64,000 nt of DNA, taken from NCBI GenBank assembly GCA_964619265.1, contig CAZUCE010000003.1, forward strand, positions 214,131-278,130. Direction: 5' to 3'. The DNA is from CAZUCE01 sp964619265. Its GTDB lineage: Bacteria; Planctomycetota; UBA1135; GCA-002686595. The notes under the pieces are model-generated. The model had not been told where the DNA came from, searched no databases, and worked only from the letters and a program-made list of their open reading frames with translations. The position numbers were made by a program, and so were the translations under genes. Every line of letters begins with the position of its first letter. Positions within the stretch are counted from its first letter, which is position 1. Of the stretch, positions 50,747-60,518 are shown one piece after another.

Positions 50747-52009
50747 TCAGCGATCCGAGGCCGTCTTGAGAGCGGCTTCCTCTGGGTGCCCTGCGGCTCG
50801 AATCCAGTCGATCTCAAGGGCGAATTCGCCCTCTTGACCGCCGGCAATCAGGAGCCCCAGGGTTTTCACGCTTTCGGGGAGCAGCGGCTCAGCGCGCACC
50901 TCGCGCCCGCGGAAGGTCGGGCGGAAGTCTGCGATCGGTAGGGTGATTTCGGCCCATTCACCAGCCGGCGCGGTGAACGAGGCGGCGTAGCTCGATCCGT
51001 CGAAAGCCTCCGTGGTGCGCAGCCGCAGCTGGTAGGTCTGATCGTCGCCGCGGACGCGAAGCGCGAGGGCCTCGGTGCCCGCAGCGATCCAGGATCCCGG
51101 CAGCGTACGTGCCGATGCAAAACCGCCGTTGCTTTCCAAACTCATGACGCCTTCGAAGCTCCCGGTGCCTGCCCCGGTCGCCACAAGCCGGCTTTGGGAG
51201 ACGCCCCCCATCACGCGGTCGTCGATCGTGCGCCAGCGAGCAATGTCTTCGTCCGTCTGGAAAGTGACTACGTTCAGGTCGATCACGGCTAGTTGGACCT
51301 CAAAGAAGCGGCGCGCGCCGCGCACCGAGGGACCGTTGTACTCAAGGACGCGCCCAGCGCCCGTTGCGACCAAGTCGCCGCGACCGCCCGCGTAGGCCCG
51401 CAGTTCTTCGAGGGCGGCCGCGATCCGCGAGCTGGAAGTCCGGCCGCGTTGACCCAGGCTGACGAACACCGAGGGGTCCAGATCGAGGACTTGGACGGCT
51501 CCATCCTCTTCGAGCTCGCCAACGTCGGGCCCCTGATAGAGGAAACCCATGCTGGTTTCTTGGGCCCGGTCTCCATCGACCTCCATCTCCACCGGGACGG
51601 TCATCGGAATGTCACGCTCGCTAATGTGCCGGAAGAGGCTCATGAACGGGCCGTAACTGTTTGAGCTCATCTCGGCGCGCGCCAATCGCGTGACGGGATA
51701 GCGCTTGATCTCGATTTCCTCCAAGGCGGTCGGCTCAGGCCAACCCACGGGCATGTCTCCCTCCAGGGTCGGCTTGAAGGTCAACTCTTCCAAGGTCTCA
51801 GACAGCGCGCTGCGCAGACCGTCGCCGGCAGCGATGCGACCCTCAAGCCGCGCGCCCAATCGGGTTCCGGCGAGTTCCTCTAGCGCAGCCTGAGCCGCCT
51901 CGGCCAGAGTCGAGCTAGGTTCCTGGGCCAGAACCTTCCCGATGAGTTCGGCAGCCGCTTCCCGGTCGGGGGCCGGAGCGAGGAGGGCGGCGAGGGCGAG
52001 AGACAGCAT
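50747..52009 (-). CDS. Exported SOUL haem-binding / CIA30 fusion protein
   Basis: 420 residues. A hydrophobic N-terminus (L-S-L-A-L-A-A-L-L-A-P) serves as leader. About 90-240 resembles the SOUL haem-binding fold (E-I-E-I-K-R-Y-P-V-T-R, S-Y-G-P-F-M-S-L-F-R-H-I, I-P-M-T-V-P-V-E-M). About 250-410 resembles CIA30, a carbohydrate-binding-like beta-sandwich first known from complex I assembly (D-D-R-V-M-G-G-V-S-Q-S-R near 270, then E-S-N-G-G-F-A-S-A-R). Function of the fusion is unknown. It sits 30 bp upstream of the short MNIO-substrate paralogue on the same strand. Confidence 0.8.
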   Translation of the reverse strand: MLSLALAALLAPAPDREAAAELIGKVLAQEPSSTLAEAAQAALEELAGTRLGARLEGRIAAGDGLRSALSETLEELTFKPTLEGDMPVGWPEPTALEEIEIKRYPVTRLARAEMSSNSYGPFMSLFRHISERDIPMTVPVEMEVDGDRAQETSMGFLYQGPDVGELEEDGAVQVLDLDPSVFVSLGQRGRTSSSRIAAALEELRAYAGGRGDLVATGAGRVLEYNGPSVRGARRFFEVQLAVIDLNVVTFQTDEDIARWRTIDDRVMGGVSQSRLVATGAGTGSFEGVMSLESNGGFASARTLPGSWIAAGTEALALRVRGDDQTYQLRLRTTEAFDGSSYAASFTAPAGEWAEITLPIADFRPTFRGREVRAEPLLPESVKTLGLLIAGGQEGEFALEIDWIRAAGHPEEAALKTASDR

Positions 52010-52101
52010 GGGGAGCCTGGGTGGGGATCGTTGAGAACTTCGCCCGGCAGCCCGAACTGGATTCGCGGAGCCAAGCGTAGGTCGACGCCTTTCAGTCTGC
52101 G

Positions 52102-53217
52102 CTAAAAGGTTGCCTGAGACTGGACCGCCCCGCCCCCGAAGGCAAGCTCATCGAGCTGGAGCGAAAGGTCGATGCGTAAGAACGCTTGATCCGAGAACCG
52201 GTAGAGGAGTGGCGTGCCGATCCTGCCCTGAAATTCGTCGGTCTTGACCCCGTTGGCGACTCCCCCGGTTTCATCGCTCAAATCTACGTAGCTAGCCAGC
52301 AGGTAGGGTTCGACGGTCCAATTGTCATTCAGAGGAATCCTCATGCGACCGGATAGGCCCGCTTCCCGCCGGCGCAGCCGCCCACGGTCGACCGCTCCCG
52401 CCTCTGCATCCGGCGACCCAGGGTCTACCGTGCGGTTGCGCTTGCGGTTCAGCTCGCCGTCCAAGCTGAAGATCAGCCGGTCTCGATCCGTGAGCGGAAC
52501 CCGCAGCTCAAGCTGGGCGATGGTCCGCTCCAACTCGAAGACCGTCCCATCCACCAAGCTGCGCTCCTCAAGCGGCAGCTGCCTGCTGACGTCGTAAACC
52601 ACCTGAAACTCGTCGGGATCGCCGTGGTAACCCGCCTCCATCAACCCGATGGGTTCCGCGTCGTACTCGAACAAATCCCTCTTCCCTTCCGACCAATCGA
52701 CCAAGGTCAGCATCAGTCGATGGGCGGACCGCTCGGTTCGCCACAGCTCGGCGCCGAACGATACGTCGGCGCGAGCCTTGTCCGCGTTGCCTTCCAGTTG
52801 AAAAAGGAACGCACTCTGCGTGTCCAACGCGAAGTCGAGCCCGGCTGCAAACCGCTGGTAGCGGGCCGTCTGATGCTCGGACCCGATCTGCTGAAACCGA
52901 AACGTGCCGCCCCGTCCAAGATCCACGCCAATCTGGATCGAGTTCTCCAGGGTCAACTCCCGCGAAGTCACCGAGCCGCCCGCAAACGAAATCCGATTCC
53001 GAAATGGATCGATCGAATCGGCCCGCCACCAGGGCGGCGTATCGACGATGCCGGCTCGGTCGACGAAAGACTCAGCGTCCTGGGGATAATCCCGCCTAAA
53101 GCCCTCTTCCTCCAAACCGAGCCAGATCGATTGGTTCAAGAATTAAGCCGACGCGGGAGCAACCAGCAGAGCTGAACCGGCCCCGCCAAGAACCAACAAG
53201 CGAAGTCCGAGGAGCAT
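52102..53217 (-). pseudogene. Outer-membrane beta-barrel gene interrupted by an in-frame TAA after its signal peptide
   Basis: From an ATG at 53217 the first 24 codons give a textbook signal peptide (M-L-L-G-L-R-L-L-V-L start, A-P-A-S-A cleavage site). Codon 25 is TAA (53143-53145). The same frame then continues without further stops for 347 codons to 52102 and encodes a beta-barrel-like protein rich in alternating hydrophobic/charged strands (for example L-E-L-R-V-P-L-T-D-R-D-R-L-I-F-S-L-D-G-E-L), ending in Q-S-Q-A-T-F with a terminal Phe as in outer-membrane proteins. A TTG at 53139 could start a leaderless version. Assembly error, recent nonsense mutation or readthrough are all possible. 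Confidence 0.75.
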
Positions 53218-53691
53218 GCCGGCAGCCTAAGAAACGTACGCCTTCGCCGAACATCACCGCACACACGTTGCTCCATGGGCGGGGATCGATCGACCCGCTG
53301 CCACCGGCTTTCAGGCTCTCCGGGGATCGCGCAGGCCCCTGAATTCGCCTCTCGAACCCAAAATCGAGCAAGGGCCAGGTTGTCCTCTGGCGAAGCTCTA
53401 GCGGTCTGCTGCCGGCCTCCCCTCCGCCGGATTCCTGCTCAGGTCGTCTCCCGCCACCAAGCACCTGAGACCCACCCGGTCCGTCTAGAAAGCCCGATTT
53501 TCGCGTTCGCTTGTGGGGGCTGGGTCCTGAGCCACGAACAGTTTGGCCCGCTTTGGAACCGTCCTCTGCGGAGGACACCGCGCGCGCCGGCCGAATCTCC
53601 GCCGAAGTCGCAACAGAAGTTCGCGTTCGTAGATGACCTCGCGGGCGGCTTACTCGCCCATCGGCCCCTTGAGGTCCGACCTCTCCACACC
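53218..53691. other. Intergenic stretch between beta-barrel gene and small hypothetical gene
   Basis: About 470 bp separating divergent genes. The frame of the downstream gene is open further left, but the extra part is Pro/Arg-rich and unlike a protein. Promoters of both genes are expected here and none can be pinpointed. Confidence 0.5.
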
Positions 53692-54051
53692 ATGGAGTCC
53701 AAAGTGAAGCGATCCTATGACCAACCCTCCGCCGAACGCCTAAGGCCCCTTCTGAACAGCATCGTGGGCGAAATCGAAGAGCGCGAACAAGCTCTGAAAT
53801 GCTTGTCGCGAGAACTCCGCTCGACGCGCAGGCCCGACGAGGCCTTTCGAGCTGGACTTATCGCCCGTATCGCCGAGAACAAGCGCGGGTTGCGCTTGGC
53901 CAAAGAAGAGCTTTCTTCGCTCGGCTGCGAACTCGATCCGAATGCGCCGCGCCTGGTTCACGTACCCGGCCCCGACGGAAGGTTCTCAAGCGGATTCGAG
54001 TTGCTGCTCGAAGCCCACGAAGCAAGCTTCGAAACCAGTGGAACCGCCTGA
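53692..54051 (+). CDS. Hypothetical small helical protein
   Basis: 119 residues from the ATG at 53692. Residues about 15-75 are helical and charged (L-L-N-S-I-V-G-E-I-E-E-R-E-Q-A-L). The end has L-S-S-L-G-C-E-L-D-P-N-A-P followed by H-V-P-G-P-D-G-R, vaguely like the DUF2203 C-terminus. Family assignment is weak. A strong terminator follows 29 bp after the stop, which supports a real gene. Confidence 0.55.
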   Translation: MESKVKRSYDQPSAERLRPLLNSIVGEIEEREQALKCLSRELRSTRRPDEAFRAGLIARIAENKRGLRLAKEELSSLGCELDPNAPRLVHVPGPDGRFSSGFELLLEAHEASFETSGTA

Positions 54052-54079
54052 CACGCCTACCCGATTTTCCCGATCTTAG

Positions 54080-54114
54080 CGCGGGGCGAACGACCTAAAG
54101 TCGTTCGCCCCGCG
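54080..54114 (+). terminator. Strong intrinsic terminator
   Basis: CGCGGGGCGAACGAC pairs perfectly with GTCGTTCGCCCCGCG around the loop CTAAA (15 bp stem), followed by TTT. It ends the small hypothetical gene and may also serve the LCAT-like gene on the other strand. Confidence 0.85.
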
Positions 54115-54231
54115 TTTCGTTCTGGTTCGAACGAGCTTCTCTTCACAAGCCTCTAGCTTCCCGTGGCAAGGCAGGAATCGGCCCGGAATCTCGTGGCGAA
54201 GGTCTGCCCCTAACCACCGGATCCGGATAGC

Positions 54232-55680
54232 TCACAGCGCCTCGGCTTCGACCGTATCGCGGAGCGGGGACTCAAGCAGCAGGAACAACAGATTGTCGCT
54301 GAACTCGGTCGACTTGGTGAGGCCTAAATGGTCCTCCGCCAGAAATTGAATGCGATCCCACTCAACGGGCGAATCCAAGCGTGGACGCCATTCGCTCCCG
54401 ACACGCTCGTCCATCAGGGCGCTCGCGCGAGTGACCGTGTTGTCGCCAGGTGCCTTTTCGAGGACCTTCAATTTTCCTTTCTTCGTGACGCCGACAATGT
54501 TCGGAGTCGGGATCGCATCCCCGGCAAACAGGTCCATTTCAAGCCCAGGGGGCGGCGTAGCTGGGACGTCGATCGCGCGATGGAACTGTTCCGCGCGAGC
54601 CAAACACTTGGCCAAGTGATCTAAAGCAATGCGCTTGCGATCTTCATCGGTCTCGGCATCGGGCAACAACCATCGCAGCACTTTCATCTCGCCAGGATCC
54701 GCAAGCCCCCAGCCGTAGTGCTGCCAGGTCGCGACGTCGAAGAGGTCGATCGGCTCGCGCGTTTCGGCGTCCACGAAACGACCGTGTCGAGTGCGGGGAA
54801 TGAGCTGATAGATCGACGGCATGGTGCCGAGAATCGGGGATCGGTAGTTGGGCGCGAACACCCCCGGCGCGAGCCCCTGGGTCAGACTGGTCATCGAATC
54901 GGTCGAACCGCCGTTCGGCGTGCCGATGAAGACTGCACGACGGATGAGCTTGGCGCCCTCCCAAGTCAGCGGCGGAAGGCTGCCATCCTCGGGCAGCGGA
55001 GTCGGGCCATAGCGGAGGTAATAGCGCAGAACCAGTCCACCCATCGAATGGGCGAGCACGTCGAGCTTGACCGTGGATCCAGCCGGAAGCCCCCTGGCCT
55101 CCACGGCAGCCTTGGAGGCTGCCTTGATCCGTTCGTGCAGGAGGATCGCTTGATCGCTGCAGCCGTGACGCCAGTCGTAGGGGAACTGGAAGCACGTGGT
55201 GTGAACGTTGTTGTATTCGATGCCGGCGCCGCGCGCGAGGTCCCGGTCGCGGTACTTGCCGGCCGCCAGAGTGCGCAAAATGTCCACGTAGGCTCCGACG
55301 CGCAGGCGAGCGATCAGCGCAAGATCCACCTCGAGGCTATCCAGGACGCCCGTAGCCCGCACGTTGTCGTTCAGTTGGCTAAGTGAAACCCCTTCCTCCA
55401 TGGGTAGGGCCACGATGCGGGCCCCCTCTGGGTAATCGGCGTCCACGGCGCCACGAATGAACGCTCCCCACACGAGCCTGCCTGAAGCCGGATCCTCAAG
55501 CTTGCTGCCCAAGATCCCTGGCAAGACGACGACCGGAGTGCGTTCGGCCCCAATACCCTGGGCGGCGTCGTTGTAAATCGCACCCAGATCGGCCTTGCGC
55601 GGCCCGGAAAAGCAGGCGGAGAGGATCAAGGGCAGCGAAGCCAGGAGCGACGCGCGAGAAAGACTGCGAAGGGAGGTCAT
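54232..55680 (-). CDS. Lecithin:cholesterol acyltransferase-like lipase lipoprotein
   Basis: 482 residues. The leader ends in L-I-L-S-A-C (lipobox). P-G-I-L-G-S-K-L is the oxyanion-region motif of LCAT-like enzymes, S212 is the nucleophile in A-H-S-M-G-G, and G-D-A-I-P-T and E-D-H-L-G-L supply the Asp and His. P-Y-D-W-R-H-G is also typical of the family. It should hydrolyse or transfer acyl groups of lipids outside the cytoplasm. Transcribed alone on the minus strand. Confidence 0.85.
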   Translation of the reverse strand: MTSLRSLSRASLLASLPLILSACFSGPRKADLGAIYNDAAQGIGAERTPVVVLPGILGSKLEDPASGRLVWGAFIRGAVDADYPEGARIVALPMEEGVSLSQLNDNVRATGVLDSLEVDLALIARLRVGAYVDILRTLAAGKYRDRDLARGAGIEYNNVHTTCFQFPYDWRHGCSDQAILLHERIKAASKAAVEARGLPAGSTVKLDVLAHSMGGLVLRYYLRYGPTPLPEDGSLPPLTWEGAKLIRRAVFIGTPNGGSTDSMTSLTQGLAPGVFAPNYRSPILGTMPSIYQLIPRTRHGRFVDAETREPIDLFDVATWQHYGWGLADPGEMKVLRWLLPDAETDEDRKRIALDHLAKCLARAEQFHRAIDVPATPPPGLEMDLFAGDAIPTPNIVGVTKKGKLKVLEKAPGDNTVTRASALMDERVGSEWRPRLDSPVEWDRIQFLAEDHLGLTKSTEFSDNLLFLLLESPLRDTVEAEAL

Positions 55681-55999
55681 GGCCAGATTCTACAGATCCA
55701 ACCGAGAGTCCTAGCTTCTGAGAATCCCCGATGCCCGGGATGAGCACTGGGTCGAGTCCCGTCCGCCGGAGCGTCTTCGAGAGGCTCTGGGATCCGGGGG
55801 ATCCACCGTTTGGAGGAGCTGCCGATAGGACGATCCCCTCCCTGGGTCCCCGGCGACCGCTGGCTCCGGCGCCATTCCCGTTGCAATCCCTCGCGGCTGC
55901 TCGATGGGAGACAAGAGTGCGAACGGGGGTTCGGTGCCGCGCCGTCCTGCCTCCCTTGGGGCCGGGCCCTAACCCGCCGAGCTGGATCCAGATGGCAGC
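55681..55999. other. Intergenic stretch
   Basis: About 320 bp between two minus-strand genes: the 3' flank of the surface lipoprotein and the promoter side of the LCAT-like gene. I see no gene, strong hairpin or repeat. Confidence 0.5.
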
Positions 56000-58336
56000 C
56001 TATTCGCGGGTCAACTCGACCACGTAAGTCCGCTCCGGAGCAAAGCTCTCTTCCCCGTCTGAAACCTCGAGGAAAAACTCCGCGTCCTCGTCCGCCACAA
56101 ACCGCAGCTCAAGAGTCGCGAGAGGGTTCGTCAGCGTCTCGCCGGAGGAGACTCCGCTGTTGGTCACGCTGGCCAGAGCCACTCCAGCCCCATCGCGGAC
56201 GGTCAGCCGAGGTACCGCTGTGGAGCCGAATCCGTCGCGCTCGGGCTCGTAGACGTTGCGACTTGCGGTTCCGCTGTAGCAGGCAAACGTGATGAACTCA
56301 CCCGCAGTCGCCGAAAAGCGATAGAAGTCTGAGTCGGGGCTCCCGCCGTCCAGCACACCCGAAACGGTCTCATCAGCGGAGAACTCATTGGCGCTGCCGA
56401 TGGCGTCGTTGCCCTCGGATTCTGGCGCTGTGGTGAACAGGGCATCGACGGCTACCGCGTACTGGTGCCCGTCCCCGTTCGAGACGGCATTGGTGTCTTC
56501 GACCCGGATTCCGTAGGTCCCAGAAGTCAGGACGATGGCGCTCGCAAAAAGCCGCGCGTTGACGTTCACGGGGTCAAACGCTCCGTTGGTGTTGTTGGCC
56601 GCATTCACCGTTTGAGGGGAGTCCGGATCGGAGATCTCGAACAGCTCAAGAACCGGCTCGGAGGTTCCGTCTCCGACCAGGCCAAGCGCGTTGCGCTGGT
56701 TCCAAATCTGGACCTGCGCCAGTTGACCTGATTCGACCTCGAACGAGAGCCAGTCCGTCTCGTCCGCGTCCCCCCCGCGAAGGTTGCCCAGGAAAATCTC
56801 CCCGAAGGAAAGCGCCTCGGCTCCAGCTGCCGTGTCGTTCGTCGAGCCACCGACCATTTCGGCCTCGGTCACGAAACCAGAACCCACCGGATGGCGAACC
56901 ACCTCGATGTCCAGGATGTAGGGAACGCCGAGTTCGGAATAGTTGGTCGGCAACTCGTTGAAGTTGAACGGATCCGCAAAAATGTCCTCGTCATGCACGA
57001 CACCGATACTGATATTCCGTTGAAAGCTCATGCTCGGAAGCACCAGTTCGGAAAGGGCCGGATCCTTGGGTCCAATGCTCCCTCGGTCGTTGGTTTGAAA
57101 CGACGTAACCCCGAACGATCGAGACCAAAAAATATTGAGCGAGAGGTCGCCAATTCCACCCGGGCCGTCTGGAAGGTAGAGGCCGTTGTTGGCCGCGTTG
57201 ATCTCGACCGAAACTTCGTAGAGGTCGCCCACCACGGGCAAGAGGTACTGATACCAGTCAAAGTCAGGCCTGACGCCCCCGGAGCCTGCGTCTAACTCCA
57301 AGCCGAGGAAGCCCGACACGCGCCCGCGCAAGATCAACGGGTTGGTGGCGTCGGGGATCAGGTTCAATGTCTCCGCGTTGGTGATGTCGGTGTTGGACTG
57401 CCCGCCTAGCGCATTGGTTTCTTGGATCTCCAGTTCGTCCTGCGTAACCGCGCCGACGTCAGCGACCCGCAGCAAGTAAGCCCCCCCCGCCTGGGGGGTC
57501 ACCGCCGGACTCGAAGCCGAAACTCCGCGCACCCGAAAGAAATAAATCCCCGAGGCTGGGACCGCGAAGCGCGGGAAATCGAGGTCGGGCGAAAAATCGT
57601 AGAACGCCGCGTCGAGGGAAGAAAACTCGGCCAAGGCGCGGTGACGCAACAAGGCGGTAGCTCCATCCGTGTCGAACAGAGTGAACTCCGGCGCCGAGTC
57701 GGCTGACTCCCAAGTGGCTTGGTCGACGCCATAGCAAGCGAGGCGCGCTTCGTAAGTCCGGCCAGCCGCGAGGTTCACGCGGAACCAATCCTGCTCGGCC
57801 GAACCGGCGACCGAAGCCGAGATCGACTGACCTAGCAGCAGATTGCTGGCTTCGTCGAACGAGTCGTTGGGTTCGACCTCGCTGGTCGAGATAGAAGAAG
57901 TCGTGAACTCCCAGGTCGGGCCGAGGGTGTCGACCCCAGCGATCGTTGAGTCAACGCGCCAGAAATAGGCCGTCTCAGCTTGCAGGGCCGGCGGCTCGAA
58001 TTCAGCGACGGCGGCTCCAAGCTCAGCGTCCGCAATCGGGGAATCCACAAGGCCCTCGACCGAGGTCGCGAGCCGCAAGCGCTGGGCCGTCGCCTCGATC
58101 GAAGGCGTCCAGGTGAAGCGTCCGGGAGTCGACAGGTCGGCTAGGTTCGGATCGACATCGACCAGCCCATTGGCCGGGGACGGGGCGCTCGGGAGGACGG
58201 GGCCGGGTGCGCCATCGCTGTCTCCTCCGCTGCCAATCGCGACTCCAAGTAGGGTGGGGCCGCAGGATGGCGCGAGTCCGGAAAACAGGAGCGCGGCCAA
58301 GAGGACGGCCAGCGTCCGGGGCGTGGGGAACGTCAT
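56000..58336 (-). CDS. Large surface lipoprotein with pre-peptidase C-terminal-like repeats
   Basis: 778 residues from the ATG at 58336. The leader ends in G-L-A-P-S-C, so it is probably a lipoprotein. A fibronectin-like segment (about 45-140) carries A-E-T-A-Y-F-W-R-V-D, and four or more copies of the PPC-type module follow, each marked by S-E-V-E-P-N-D-S or N-D-A-I-G-S-A and D-W-F-R or D-F-Y-R-F-S (for example E-V-E-P-N-D-S-F-D-E-A and A-E-Q-D-W-F-R-V-N). Such modules are secreted adhesive or stabilising units. No catalytic domain is visible. Confidence 0.8.
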   Translation of the reverse strand: MTFPTPRTLAVLLAALLFSGLAPSCGPTLLGVAIGSGGDSDGAPGPVLPSAPSPANGLVDVDPNLADLSTPGRFTWTPSIEATAQRLRLATSVEGLVDSPIADAELGAAVAEFEPPALQAETAYFWRVDSTIAGVDTLGPTWEFTTSSISTSEVEPNDSFDEASNLLLGQSISASVAGSAEQDWFRVNLAAGRTYEARLACYGVDQATWESADSAPEFTLFDTDGATALLRHRALAEFSSLDAAFYDFSPDLDFPRFAVPASGIYFFRVRGVSASSPAVTPQAGGAYLLRVADVGAVTQDELEIQETNALGGQSNTDITNAETLNLIPDATNPLILRGRVSGFLGLELDAGSGGVRPDFDWYQYLLPVVGDLYEVSVEINAANNGLYLPDGPGGIGDLSLNIFWSRSFGVTSFQTNDRGSIGPKDPALSELVLPSMSFQRNISIGVVHDEDIFADPFNFNELPTNYSELGVPYILDIEVVRHPVGSGFVTEAEMVGGSTNDTAAGAEALSFGEIFLGNLRGGDADETDWLSFEVESGQLAQVQIWNQRNALGLVGDGTSEPVLELFEISDPDSPQTVNAANNTNGAFDPVNVNARLFASAIVLTSGTYGIRVEDTNAVSNGDGHQYAVAVDALFTTAPESEGNDAIGSANEFSADETVSGVLDGGSPDSDFYRFSATAGEFITFACYSGTASRNVYEPERDGFGSTAVPRLTVRDGAGVALASVTNSGVSSGETLTNPLATLELRFVADEDAEFFLEVSDGEESFAPERTYVVELTRE

Positions 58337-58515
58337 GTGGAGGAGCAAGGTCTGGAGCGGGCCCACCGGGGCTTGGGGTGGCATCCTCACTCGAAAGTGG
58401 GCGCCTGGCAAGCGAGGCGCTGCCTTCCGATTGTCAAGGCTGCGCTGACCCGTGGCTTGCTGAGCTGCGGGCTCGATGAGGGCCCACTGGAAATACGCTC
58501 TATCTAGCCCAGAGC

Positions 58516-59277
58516 TCAGCCGTTGCGAAGAAACCGCTCCGCCAGCTCGAGGCCTTCCAGGGTTTGCGATCCGTGCCAAAACAGCGGGCGGCCGTCGCAG
58601 AGCATCCAAGTTTGCTTGGCCAATCCGGTCCCGGCCGCCAGCTCCTCTGCGTGCTTCGGGCGGAACGGAAACGGCTCGTCGGGCAGCAGCACCCGTGCGG
58701 GAGCAAGCCGCTCCAGCTCCTCGAGGTCAAACTCCGGATAACCACCGCCCCCGCGGAACACGTTGACTCCACCCGCCGCCTCGATCACCGACGTTCCATA
58801 GGTGTTCGCACCGAGCGCCATCCAGGGCTTGCGCCAGATCAAGCAGGCGAAATGGACCGGAGGGAGCTCGGCTGCCCGCCCGCGGGCTTCGGCCACGCCC
58901 CGCTCGACCCGCTCGGCCGCAACTTCGGCTTGGGGGCTGCGACCGAGCCGCTCTCCTAAGCTCCGAATCAGGTCAGCGCTGTCGTCCAGGGTCTTCGGAA
59001 AACTCGACCACACTTCGAAGCCGGCCGCGGACAACGCCTCCGCGTCTTCCGCACGATTCTCCTCTTCGTTCATCAGGACGAGATCCGGAGCCAGCTCGGT
59101 GATCGCCCGCAGCTTGGGATCTTTGGTACCTCCCACCCGGGGGAGGTCAGCCACACCCGCTTGGGGCTCGGTGCAGAACTTCGTGACGCCGACCAGACGC
59201 TCGCCGCTTCCGAGCTGGAAAACCAGCTCGGTGAGACTCGGACACAAAGAGATGATTCGTGCAGGGGCCACAAGCAA
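58516..59277 (-). CDS. Periplasmic-binding-protein-fold metal/cobalamin receptor, BtuF-like
   Basis: 253 residues. The class III binding-protein pattern is clear: R-I-I-S-L-C-P-S-L-T-E-L, V-G-V-T-K-F-C, V-G-G-T-K-D-P, L-A-P-D-L-V-L. BtuF-like proteins bind vitamin B12 or metal chelates for ABC import, but no signal peptide is present and no permease or ATPase is adjacent, so an intracellular or orphan role is possible. The start is TTG at 59277 or GTG at 59271. Confidence 0.85.
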   Translation of the reverse strand: MLVAPARIISLCPSLTELVFQLGSGERLVGVTKFCTEPQAGVADLPRVGGTKDPKLRAITELAPDLVLMNEEENRAEDAEALSAAGFEVWSSFPKTLDDSADLIRSLGERLGRSPQAEVAAERVERGVAEARGRAAELPPVHFACLIWRKPWMALGANTYGTSVIEAAGGVNVFRGGGGYPEFDLEELERLAPARVLLPDEPFPFRPKHAEELAAGTGLAKQTWMLCDGRPLFWHGSQTLEGLELAERFLRNG

Positions 59278-59431
59278 TTCGATAGAGAAATTCGAGGGAT
59301 CGGCTCACGGGAAGCCTCCGGTCGCGCCAAGGCCGCCGGCGCGGCGTGCAAAGAACAGCGGCGGCTCAAGGCGAGGTGAACTCGCCCCTCCGCAGCCAGA
59401 TCGGATTCCCAGGCCGGGATTGGAGGAGCCG

Positions 59432-60460
59432 CTACAAGGCGTGACGTTCCAGTTCACGCGCCAGGTGAAAGCCTGAGTCGAGAACCTCCAAAGCCTCCGG
59501 GCTGCCTTCCGAGGCCGCTGGATTCGAGTGATTGAGGTGCGTGAAGCGAACCTTGTCCCGCTCGACCGCCGGTAGTTCGCTCAGACGTTCGATCGACTCG
59601 CGGATGAACGGATGTGCAATTACGGCCATGTCGCGACCTGGAATTTCTCCGGGACCGAAGAAGGAACCGTCCAGCAACGCCACGTCCACGCCGGCGATCA
59701 AATCCTCGATTCGCACGGACCAACGCTCCCACTTGTCGATGTCGGGTAGATAGAGCAACGAACGGTCCGGCCCATGAATCGTGATCCCTAGTGTGTCGCT
59801 GAATTCTGCCCGATGGGGCACGTTCACCACCTCGACCGCGAGACCCGGAGCCAGCTCGACCGAACGGCCGGGCGTCAGCCGCTCGAACTCGAATCCACCG
59901 GTGCGCACCGTGAGCGACCACGGCCCGTTGAGGGTCAAGAACTCCTCCATGCTGGCCGTCGTGAACAGTTTCTGCCCGCGCACGCCGTAGGATTCGCGCC
60001 CCAGCCATGCGAGCCCTCCGTAGTGTCCCCAGTGGCCGTGGGTCAAGAACACGCCGTCAAACAAGGGCCCACGCCCGTCTTCGACTTGTGGAATGAGGTA
60101 GTCCGCTGGATGGTCGCGAGCGAGCTCGATCTGGTCCGGCAGGTCGGGAGAGGCGTCGAGCAGCCAGCGCTGACCGCTGCGCGGATTCACGAGGAGCAGA
60201 CTCGTGACCAGCCGTCGCCGGGCCGGATCGAGGCGTGCCTCGCGGCAACAATCGCGTTCGCAGCCGATCTGCGGAAGACCACCGTCCTGAGCCGTACCCA
60301 GGACCAGCACGTAGGGTGCCATCGGGTCCTCCGAAGTGACCGAGGCCACCGTCGCGGGAGTGGACTCACCCGCGCGGCAGGCCGCTAAGGGCAGCGCAAG
60401 GACGATCGCAAGCGCGAAGTTTGCGAGCGTGGAGAAGGGGATTTGGCTCATGGGGATCAT
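59432..60460 (-). CDS. PqqB-like metallo-beta-lactamase-fold lipoprotein
   Basis: 342 residues. The leader ends in L-P-L-A-A-C (lipobox). G-T-A-Q-D-G-G-L-P-Q-I-G-C resembles the N-terminal motif of PqqB, and T-H-G-H-W-G-H-Y-G-G provides a full H-x-H-x-x-H metal site, which true PqqB lacks. It is therefore probably a hydrolase rather than a PQQ-export protein. C-R-E-A-R and C-E-R-D-C-C give further cysteines. The start is 60460 or 60451. It lies behind the sulfate-activation operon, separated from it by a terminator. Confidence 0.8.
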   Translation of the reverse strand: MIPMSQIPFSTLANFALAIVLALPLAACRAGESTPATVASVTSEDPMAPYVLVLGTAQDGGLPQIGCERDCCREARLDPARRRLVTSLLLVNPRSGQRWLLDASPDLPDQIELARDHPADYLIPQVEDGRGPLFDGVFLTHGHWGHYGGLAWLGRESYGVRGQKLFTTASMEEFLTLNGPWSLTVRTGGFEFERLTPGRSVELAPGLAVEVVNVPHRAEFSDTLGITIHGPDRSLLYLPDIDKWERWSVRIEDLIAGVDVALLDGSFFGPGEIPGRDMAVIAHPFIRESIERLSELPAVERDKVRFTHLNHSNPAASEGSPEALEVLDSGFHLARELERHAL

Positions 60461-60518
60461 CGATTCTGGCCGGGGGAAGTGCCTCGCAAGTTACCTCACG
60501 CCAGCCCAAGCGAATGAG

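Noticed and set aside
50717..50749. TGA between the SOUL-CIA30 gene and the short substrate copy read as a recoded codon joining the two
   Set aside because: Many other genes in the window end in TGA, and the SOUL-CIA30 protein is complete without an extension.
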